Positions 57,579 to 64,000 of a stretch of 64,000 nucleotides of DNA are shown here, piece by piece. The notes below the pieces were generated by a model. That model was not told where the DNA came from and searched no databases. It saw only the letters and a list, made by a program, of their open reading frames with translations. Location: positions 1 to 64,000 of the forward strand of contig JAKSLX010000005.1 in the NCBI GenBank assembly GCA_024400915.1, read 5' to 3'. How positions within the stretch are numbered: the first letter of the stretch is position 1; every line of letters starts with the position of its first letter. This DNA is from Treponema sp. GTDB taxonomy: Bacteria; Spirochaetota; Spirochaetia; Treponematales; Treponemataceae. A program made the translations under genes and the position numbers.

Positions 57579-59663
57579 TCAAACTTTGAACTGATCTACC
57601 TGAGCACCGATGTCTTCGATAGCATCTGCCATCTGCTGTGAGATACCAGAAAGGGCAGCACCCGTTTCATTGATCTTTGTTGCACCAGTCGACATTTCTT
57701 CCATGCCGCTCTTCATAGATGTTGTTGCATCCTGGAGGTTTCTGATTTCTTCAAGGATAGCCTTGTTTCCTTCAGACATTTCTTCAGATGCATTCTTAAC
57801 CTGAGCAGAACTGTCATTCATGTGACCGAGGGCTTCAGAAATCTGCTTAGAACCTTCTGTCTGTTCATCCATTGCATTCTTGATTTCCTGAACAAGGTTG
57901 CTTGTATCATTCATTCCGCTTGAAACAAGGGCAAATGCTTCCGCAGCATCCTTAGATACATTAACGATATCTTCAATGTTAACTGCAATCTTCTGGAGCT
58001 GATCACCGATTGTCTTTGTCTGTTCTGCAGATGTTTCAGAAAGCTTACGGATTTCATCAGCAACAACTGAGAATCCCTTACCTGCTTCGCCTGCGTGTGC
58101 AGCTTCGATTGCAGCATTCATTGCAAGGAGGTTTGTCTGGTTTGCAATAGAAGAAATAACTGCGTTGGCTTCCTGAAGTGCCTGTGATTCACTTGCAATT
58201 GTAAGGATCTTAGCATTAACGTCTTCCTGCTTCTGAACACCTTCTGTAGCCTTGCGTTCAAGGTCATTGAATGATGTGGCCATTCTTGAAACAGAATTAT
58301 TAACGCTGTTGATGTTTCCGATCATTTCTTCAACTGCTGAAGCAGCCTGAGTTACACTTGCACTCTGACCTTCAATCATGCGGTTGAGAGATTCAATGTT
58401 GGATGCAATTTCGTTAACGGCACCTGCTGTCTGATGAACACTGTCAGACTGAGCGCTGATGCTGTTACCCATGCTTTCAATATTAGCAATGATCTGTGTA
58501 ATTGAAGCAGCTGTATCTTCTGTACTTGCCTTAAGGTCACTACCAGAACGATCAAGGTCATTCTTTGAGTTCTTCATTGTTGCAACGATACCCTGAAGCT
58601 TTTCAGAGAAGTTGTTGAAGCCTTCAACTACGCGACCGATTTCGTTGTTGTTCTTGCCTTTAAGTTCAATTCTCTTTGTAAGGTCTGCATTTCCAGTAGC
58701 AATCTCATTGATAGCTTTTTCAACAATCATGAGAGGTTTCATTGCGCTGTTGATGAGGATACCAATAACAACGAGGAGAACAAAGGCAGATATAATGCTG
58801 AATGTAACGATAAGTCTTGAAGTTGCGTTAGATGTAGCAAAAACTTCGCTGGCGTTCATAACGAAAGTTAAGTACCACTTTGTATGATCAACTGGAGCAT
58901 AAATCAACATCATTTCTTCTGGAAGTTTTTCATAGAATACAGTTGTCTTTCCATTGAAAGATTCAATAAGAGCGTCGATTCTTGCTGAATTAACTTTGTC
59001 ATTGCGTGCAAGCTGGATGCTGTCCATATTGCCAGATGTAGCGATTGGATTATGGTCAGAAGCATAAAGCGTTCCGATACCAGTCTTTCCTACATGAACA
59101 CTGTCAACAATGTGGTTCAAATGTTCAATGAGGATGACAGCACAGAAGAATCCGATTCTGTCTCCGCTTACATCAACAGGACGGCAGACATGGAGAACAG
59201 TCTTTCCTGTTGTCTTTGAAGTAACAGGATTGTCTACGTAGAAATCCTTTTTCTGAACCATGATTGCCTGATAGTAGTCGCGGTCCTTAACGTTTGTATG
59301 TGAACCGATGTCTGAATCAAAGTTACCTTCCTTGTCTATGAAAGCAACATAGTCAAAATCTTCTGGGCGAATGTCCGAGTTCTCACGAAGCCAGGCAACA
59401 ATCTGTGCAGGGTCCTTTGTTCTATTGATATGATTCTTTGTGTAAGTTGCAAGTTCTGCATTATACTCATCAATCTTTGCAGTAATCTGGCTACTGAAAA
59501 GTTCTGTCATTGTAGAATAGGCATCTTCTGATGTCATCTTCATCTCTTTCTTTGTGTAATTTGAAATTACAATAAGCTGAATTGCGTTAAGTGCGATAAA
59601 AGCAACAGCAATCGTAAGAAGAAGTTTTACAACAAGCTTGCCTTTCTTTACCTTCTTTTCCAT
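57579..59663 (-). CDS. Methyl-accepting chemotaxis protein with Cache sensor
   Basis: 694 residues. TM1 ~11-34; periplasmic dCache domain ~35-280 (VAFIDKEGNFDSDIG, KDRDYYQAIMVQKKDFYVDNPV, TSKTTGKTVLHVCRPV); TM2 ~284-306; HAMP ~307-360; signalling domain with hairpin tip NLLAMNAAIEAAHAGEAGKG and SVVADEIRKLSETSAEQTKTI. It ends DIGAQVDQFKV without a CheR-binding pentapeptide. The DYYQ and D residues of the membrane-distal pocket suggest an amino acid-like ligand, but this is inference. Good ribosome-binding site (CAGGAGGATCC). Confidence 0.93.
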   Translation of the reverse strand: MEKKVKKGKLVVKLLLTIAVAFIALNAIQLIVISNYTKKEMKMTSEDAYSTMTELFSSQITAKIDEYNAELATYTKNHINRTKDPAQIVAWLRENSDIRPEDFDYVAFIDKEGNFDSDIGSHTNVKDRDYYQAIMVQKKDFYVDNPVTSKTTGKTVLHVCRPVDVSGDRIGFFCAVILIEHLNHIVDSVHVGKTGIGTLYASDHNPIATSGNMDSIQLARNDKVNSARIDALIESFNGKTTVFYEKLPEEMMLIYAPVDHTKWYLTFVMNASEVFATSNATSRLIVTFSIISAFVLLVVIGILINSAMKPLMIVEKAINEIATGNADLTKRIELKGKNNNEIGRVVEGFNNFSEKLQGIVATMKNSKNDLDRSGSDLKASTEDTAASITQIIANIESMGNSISAQSDSVHQTAGAVNEIASNIESLNRMIEGQSASVTQAASAVEEMIGNINSVNNSVSRMATSFNDLERKATEGVQKQEDVNAKILTIASESQALQEANAVISSIANQTNLLAMNAAIEAAHAGEAGKGFSVVADEIRKLSETSAEQTKTIGDQLQKIAVNIEDIVNVSKDAAEAFALVSSGMNDTSNLVQEIKNAMDEQTEGSKQISEALGHMNDSSAQVKNASEEMSEGNKAILEEIRNLQDATTSMKSGMEEMSTGATKINETGAALSGISQQMADAIEDIGAQVDQFKV

Positions 59664-59816
59664 GGATCCTCCTGGAGTTTGCTAATAATACTCGTTATTA
59701 TATTATCGTTCAAAATTTAGATTTTTCAAGAAATTTTAAGGAATTCCTCCATCATTTTGCATTTTGTATAAAAATATAGTATCTTCTATTATATTTTTAT
59801 TATTCAGAGGAATAGA

Positions 59817-61097
59817 ATGGCAAAGAAACAGACACCTATTACCTTGCTCTGCGGTTATCTGGGAGCCGGAAAAACTACACTTATGAATAGGATTCTTTCC
59901 AATCAGGAAGGATATAAAGTTGCCGTAATCGTTAACGACATCGGCGAAGTTAATGTTGATGCAAAACTCATTGCTGACGGTGCAAAAATTACAGACACAT
60001 CGAGCATCGTACCAATGACAAACGGATGCCTCTGCTGCACCCTCAAGAGCGACATGGTAAAAAACATTGAAAACCTCATAAAGAGCGGAAAATTCGATTA
60101 CATCATGATCGAAGCTTCCGGCGTATGTGAACCAATGCCAATCGCACAGGAACTTGAACTCATAAAGAACGGAAAGCTGGACAATGTTGTCGGAGTCGTA
60201 GATGCTGCCCGCCTCGTAGATGAATTTGCAGGCGGAGACAAGCTTCTTGCAAAGGAAGCAATGGGAGAAGAAGACATCGAAAGCCTCCTCGTTCAGCAGA
60301 TTGAATTCTGTTCAACACTCGTAATCAACAAGAAGGACCTTGTTTCAGAAGAAGACTTCAAGAAGGTACGCAAGGTAATCGAAGTCCTCCACCCTGGAGT
60401 AAACATCATCGAAACAGACCACGGCAACGTTGAAGTTTCAAAGATCATGGGAACAGGCTCATTCGAATTCGACACAGTCTATGCAAGCGCAGGATGGTGC
60501 AAGCACCTTGAAGAAGACGAAGTTGACCCTTCGACAGGCTCAGGAACCGACGATCACGACCATGAAGAACACCACCATGATCATGAACACGAACATGAGC
60601 ACCATCACGACCACGATGATGACGACGAACACGAACACAATCCTGCACACGGTGAAGAAGGACATCACTGCGACGAGCACTGTCACCATCATCACCACCA
60701 CGAACACAAGCACGAAGGTGAAAGCGAAGACGAATATGGAATCGGAACATTCATCTACTACCGCCGCAAGGCATTTGACCGCCAGAAACTTGATGAATAC
60801 GCAAACAAGTGGCCACGCAACATCATCCGCTGCAAGGGCCTCATGTGGTTCAGCGATGAACCTGAAATGGCCTGGGTATTTGAAACTTCAGGACGCCAGA
60901 TTTCTGCAGGCTACAGTGGACAGTGGGTTGCCGCATGCCCAGCAAAGGAACAGAAGGAAATTCTTGAGGCAAATCCTAAAATCAAGGAAGAATGGGACGA
61001 AACCGTTGGCGACAGAATGATCAAGCTCTGTGTCATCGGTCAGAACCTTGACAAGGCAAAGATCAGCGCAGAACTTGACGCATGCCTTGCTGACTAA
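59817..61097 (+). CDS. CobW/COG0523 metal-chaperone GTPase with His-rich linker
   Basis: 426 residues. GTPase Walker A GYLGAGKT (13-20), the metal-binding CxCC motif GCLCC (71-74), VNDIGEVNVDA, EASGVCEPMP, INKKDLV. A linker at ~238-310 is extremely rich in His, Asp and Glu and very likely binds Zn or another metal; the CobW C-terminal domain (RCKGLMWFSDEPEMAWVFETSG) follows. Probably delivers Zn, Co or Ni to a target. AGAGGAATAGA precedes ATG. The start of the linker (PSTGSGTD) is coded by a copy of a dispersed repeat core. Confidence 0.92.
   Translation: MAKKQTPITLLCGYLGAGKTTLMNRILSNQEGYKVAVIVNDIGEVNVDAKLIADGAKITDTSSIVPMTNGCLCCTLKSDMVKNIENLIKSGKFDYIMIEASGVCEPMPIAQELELIKNGKLDNVVGVVDAARLVDEFAGGDKLLAKEAMGEEDIESLLVQQIEFCSTLVINKKDLVSEEDFKKVRKVIEVLHPGVNIIETDHGNVEVSKIMGTGSFEFDTVYASAGWCKHLEEDEVDPSTGSGTDDHDHEEHHHDHEHEHEHHHDHDDDDEHEHNPAHGEEGHHCDEHCHHHHHHEHKHEGESEDEYGIGTFIYYRRKAFDRQKLDEYANKWPRNIIRCKGLMWFSDEPEMAWVFETSGRQISAGYSGQWVAACPAKEQKEILEANPKIKEEWDETVGDRMIKLCVIGQNLDKAKISAELDACLAD
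60528..60544 (+). repeat. Repeat core CCTTCGACAGGCTCAGG inside the CobW-type gene
   Basis: Same TCGACAGGCTC as the hairpin loop of the intergenic element at 34173-34183 and inverse of the loop GAGCCTGTCGA in the copies at 17460 and near 31709. Here it is read as PSTGSG at the start of the His-rich linker. Confidence 0.6.
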
Positions 61098-61128
61098 CTG
61101 ACAGGCAGTCACAATCTTTAAAAAGCAT

Positions 61129-61165
61129 AAAGCACCCTTGCTCAACGGCAAAGGTGCTTTTTTTA
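61129..61165 (+). terminator. Terminator of the CobW-type gene
   Basis: Stem AAAGCACCCTTG/CAAAGGTGCTTT followed by TTTTT. Overlaps the promoter region of the next gene (TTGAAC 61174, TAAAAT 61196). Confidence 0.88.
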
Positions 61166-61209
61166 TTTCCCTCTTGAACAAATCCCTACAATAGATAAAA
61201 TTCATTTCT

Positions 61210-63153
61210 ATGAATCTTCTATCTATAAGCGGACTTGCAAAACTCAGCCGCGAAAACTATTTATTTACGGACGTAACTTTTGGACTCAATGAAGGAGACA
61301 AGGCTGCTCTTATCGGTCGCAACGGAACCGGTAAATCAACACTTCTCAACACCATTGCAGGAGTTCTTGAACCTGACCGTGGAACCGTCGTAATAAACAA
61401 GGAAGCTGGAGTTTCTTTTCTTCCTCAGAATCCAGTCTATGACAAGGAAGATACAATCCGTGACCATGTTTTCAAATCTGACAGTCCAAAACTCAAGATC
61501 ATCCGCGACTACGAAGACATCTGTCTAAGGCTTGAAGATTCATCATCGGAAAGCATCCAGAAAAAATTTGAAGAACTTACGGTAAAGATGAATGCAGGAG
61601 ACCTTTGGAACTATGAGGCTCAGGTCAAATCGATTTTGAGCACTCTTGGCATCAACGACATGGACCGCAAGATGGGAGAGCTTTCAGGCGGAATGATAAA
61701 GAAGGTTGCTCTTGCCCAGGTTCTAGTTGAAGACACAAAACTCCTCTTGCTTGACGAACCTACAAACCATCTGGATATCAGCACCATCTGGTGGCTCCAG
61801 AACTACCTTGCAGAAACAAAACGCTCCGTATTGATGGTAACCCACGACCGCTACTTTCTTGATGCTGTCTGCAACAACATCTACGAACTTGACCGCAACC
61901 GCGTAAAACTTTATGTGGGAAACTATTCCACATACCTTGAAAAGAAAGAAACGGAAGCAGAAATTGAAGCAAACACGGAACGCCGCATAGAATCAGTCCT
62001 CCGCTTTGAACGTGACTGGCTCCGCCGTGGTCCATGCGCCCGAGGAACAAAAGCAAAGGCAAGAATCCAGCGCGACATGGCTTTGATCAACCGCGAGAAA
62101 TTCCAGGAAGACAAGGGATTCACATTCCATGTTGAAGGCCGCCGTCTTGGTGGAAAGGTTCTTGAACTCCACAACATCTCAAAAAATTTTGCAAAGGGAT
62201 TTGCAGAAAACAAGGACAACCATCCGGTACTCAAGAATTTCTCCTACACCTTCAACAAGGGAGAAAAAATCGGAATCTTCGGAGACAACGGAAGCGGAAA
62301 AACTACCCTCCTCAACATCATCACAGGAAAAACACAGGCAGATGAAGGAACCGTCATCAAAGGCGAAAACACTTTTGTTGCCTACTATGAACAGAATCCT
62401 GTTTTTGAAAACACAAGCCTTACGGTCCTTGAATACATCAAGGAAGCTGCCGACATCATGAAGACTGCAGACGGAACAGTTTTGAGTGCAGGACTTTTCC
62501 TTGAGCAGTTTGGCTTTGAAGGAAGAATCCAGCACAGTGCAGTAAGTACCTTGAGCGGTGGCGAAAGAAAGAGACTTTACCTTGTTCGCCTTTTAATCAG
62601 CAACCCTAACTTCATCATCCTTGACGAGCCTACCAACGACTTTGACATCTTTACAATGAACATCCTTGAAAAATTCCTTTTGGACTTTGGCGGATGCCTT
62701 TTAATCGTAAGCCACGACCGTTACTTTATGGACAAGGTTGCAGATACAATGTTTGTCCTTGAAAATGACGGAAGCGTTTCAGGCTTTGTAGGAAAATGTT
62801 CTGAATACATCGATTACAGGGAAGAAAAGCGAGCACAGGAAAAAGAAGAGGAAAAGGCAGCACTTGCCGCAAAGGCAGAAGCAAAAGCAGCCGCAGAAGC
62901 AAAGGCGGTTTCTTCAAACACAAACATCACTGCCCCGGAAAAGAAACGCAAAATGACTTTCAAGGAACAGAAAGAATTTGAAGAACTTGAAAAGAACATT
63001 GCAGAATGGGAAGAAAAGAAGACTGAACTTGAAACTGCCATGAGTGACAGCGACTACACAAAAGCACAGAAGGCTGGCCAAGAATACGGCGAACTGGAAG
63101 CAAAACTAGAAGCCGCCTACAGCCGCTGGGAAGAACTCGCAGAACTGCAGTAG
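61210..63153 (+). CDS. ABC-F family ATPase (Uup-like)
   Basis: 647 residues, two ABC domains without membrane parts. First: Walker A GRNGTGKST, signature LSGGMIKKVALAQ, Walker B LLLLDEPTNHLD. Second: GDNGSGKTT, LSGGERKRLYLVRL, FIILDEPTNDFD. The interdomain linker is a helical P-site motif region (~235-310), and a charged, Ala/Lys/Glu-rich coiled coil fills ~540-647, as in Uup. Acts on ribosomes or on DNA intermediates; resistance function is not implied. TTGAAC-16-TAAAAT ends 8 bases before ATG and no ribosome-binding site is seen. Confidence 0.92.
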   Translation: MNLLSISGLAKLSRENYLFTDVTFGLNEGDKAALIGRNGTGKSTLLNTIAGVLEPDRGTVVINKEAGVSFLPQNPVYDKEDTIRDHVFKSDSPKLKIIRDYEDICLRLEDSSSESIQKKFEELTVKMNAGDLWNYEAQVKSILSTLGINDMDRKMGELSGGMIKKVALAQVLVEDTKLLLLDEPTNHLDISTIWWLQNYLAETKRSVLMVTHDRYFLDAVCNNIYELDRNRVKLYVGNYSTYLEKKETEAEIEANTERRIESVLRFERDWLRRGPCARGTKAKARIQRDMALINREKFQEDKGFTFHVEGRRLGGKVLELHNISKNFAKGFAENKDNHPVLKNFSYTFNKGEKIGIFGDNGSGKTTLLNIITGKTQADEGTVIKGENTFVAYYEQNPVFENTSLTVLEYIKEAADIMKTADGTVLSAGLFLEQFGFEGRIQHSAVSTLSGGERKRLYLVRLLISNPNFIILDEPTNDFDIFTMNILEKFLLDFGGCLLIVSHDRYFMDKVADTMFVLENDGSVSGFVGKCSEYIDYREEKRAQEKEEEKAALAAKAEAKAAAEAKAVSSNTNITAPEKKRKMTFKEQKEFEELEKNIAEWEEKKTELETAMSDSDYTKAQKAGQEYGELEAKLEAAYSRWEELAELQ

Positions 63154-63155
63154 TT

Positions 63156-64000
63156 TTACTGCTTGCACTTAGCAAGATATTTTTTCAATTCCTTAAGATA
63201 GTCCTCTCCGGTATCGGAAAGGACTATGTTTTTTTTGGTAATGTAACCGATTTCCATCTTACTGTTGGGATTGTCCTTGTCCGCTTCAAAAGGAACTGCA
63301 ACAAACTCGCTGCCGTTAAGTTCTTCACAGATGATTCCTGAGCAAAGGGTATATGCATTAAGACCGACCATAAGGTTAAGGTTTGTAGCGCGGTCTGTCG
63401 TCTTGATCATCTTTGGATATTCGTTTTCAGTCAAAATTTCTTCAGCATAATAGAAAGCAGACGATTCATTCTGATCAAAACTCAGACAAGGATAATCTTT
63501 CAGCTGCTCAAAGGAAATTGACTTTTCTTTTGCAAGGGGATGCTTTTTCCAGAGATAGACATAAGCATCGCAGGTAATGAGTTTTTCAAAGACCAGTTCA
63601 TTGGAATTCAAAAGCTTGCTCATGGCTTTACGGTTAAAATCACTCAGAAAAAGAATTCCTATTTCACTTCTGCCAGTGGCAACATCTTCCACAATTGCAA
63701 GGGTCCTTGTCTCGTTGATGGCAAATTCATATTCCGAAGTATCAAACTTTTTTACCATCTCAACAAAGGACTTTACTGCGAAAGAATAATGCTGGGTTGA
63801 AACCGCAAAATGCTTTTTTCTTTTGTTTTTGTTTTCATCGCCAAAACGGTCCACAAGGTTTTCATATTGAGCATAAACCTGCCTTGCATACTGGATGAAT
63901 TCCTTTCCTTCCGTAGTTAATGTAATTCCTTTTGAAGACCTGTTGAAAATCGTAATGCTAAATTCATGTTCAACATCCTTTATTGCCGCCGTAAGGGATG
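63156..64000 (-). CDS. LysR-family transcription regulator, 5' end outside window
   Basis: The frame is open to the window end. The visible part starts in the helix-turn-helix (SLTAAIKDVEHEFSITIFNR, then SSKGITLTTEGKEFIQYAR), followed by the linker helix and the two-lobed effector domain (EIGILFLSDFNRKAMSKLL, KHPLAKEKSISFEQLKDYPCL, VGLNAYTLCSG). About 281 codons are present of a usual ~300, so only ~15-20 residues are missing. Target and effector unknown. Convergent with the ABC-F gene, two bases between stops. Confidence 0.9.
   Translation of the reverse strand, partial: SLTAAIKDVEHEFSITIFNRSSKGITLTTEGKEFIQYARQVYAQYENLVDRFGDENKNKRKKHFAVSTQHYSFAVKSFVEMVKKFDTSEYEFAINETRTLAIVEDVATGRSEIGILFLSDFNRKAMSKLLNSNELVFEKLITCDAYVYLWKKHPLAKEKSISFEQLKDYPCLSFDQNESSAFYYAEEILTENEYPKMIKTTDRATNLNLMVGLNAYTLCSGIICEELNGSEFVAVPFEADKDNPNSKMEIGYITKKNIVLSDTGEDYLKELKKYLAKCKQ

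Noticed and set aside
60540..60740. His-codon-rich repeat in the CobW-type gene as a CRISPR-like or tandem repeat
   Set aside because: It is plain coding sequence for a His/Asp/Glu-rich metal-binding linker without regular spacing. No CRISPR array was seen anywhere in the window.

Overview
The window looks like a chromosomal segment of a host-associated spirochaete, most likely a gut or rumen Treponema. This is inferred from gene content and protein style (type III glutamine synthetase, clostridial-type HydEFG maturases, CHASE2 cyclase, many small exported proteins) and from moderately AT-rich DNA; no rRNA or other marker gene is present to prove it.

Region 1 (1-19,500, all minus strand) is a nitrogen/glutamine block. 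In transcription order it holds asnB, hydE, gltB, gltD, pyrG, purF, carA, a carB-dapF fusion and glnN (cut by the window edge). Apart from hydE, nearly every gene makes or uses glutamine. The four transcription starts (asnB, gltB, pyrG, glnN) carry the same kind of leader: a terminator-like hairpin at the predicted mRNA 5' end, then a U tract and a GGGGTTA ribosome-binding site just before ATG. Upstream of three of them is a shared 15-bp box at fixed distance from the -10. I know of no described family that matches, and this is the strongest candidate here for a new regulatory system.

Region 2 (19,500-29,870, plus strand) is a tightly packed operon of four exported proteins: two paralogues with barrel-like and transglutaminase-like parts, a FecR-like protein, and a giant (2,090-residue) modular lipoprotein. 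The first gene has no usual start codon in frame; a (TA)8 tract separates it from a strong promoter and an ATG in another frame, which suggests a phase-variable (or misassembled) locus.

Region 3 (29,900-38,750, minus strand) holds a polar amino-acid ABC transporter, argH, a DtxR-like regulator and a complete NAD-salvage operon (pncB-nadE-nadD-pncA-nrtR). Repeat elements with paired hairpins lie between several genes.

Region 4 (38,750-64,000) is mixed housekeeping and signalling: hydG-hydF, ssb, a U32 peptidase, a HAD phosphatase, a MATE pump, a ferredoxin-type membrane protein with a small membrane protein and an Xre regulator behind a strong inverted-repeat promoter, an aminotransferase, an orphan solute-binding lipoprotein, an ion transporter, a phosphoesterase, a CHASE2 cyclase, a chemoreceptor, a CobW-type GTPase with a His-rich linker, an ABC-F ATPase and a LysR regulator cut by the window end. 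Many first-of-operon genes here have a -10 box only 5-10 bases before ATG and no Shine-Dalgarno sequence, so leaderless mRNAs appear common.
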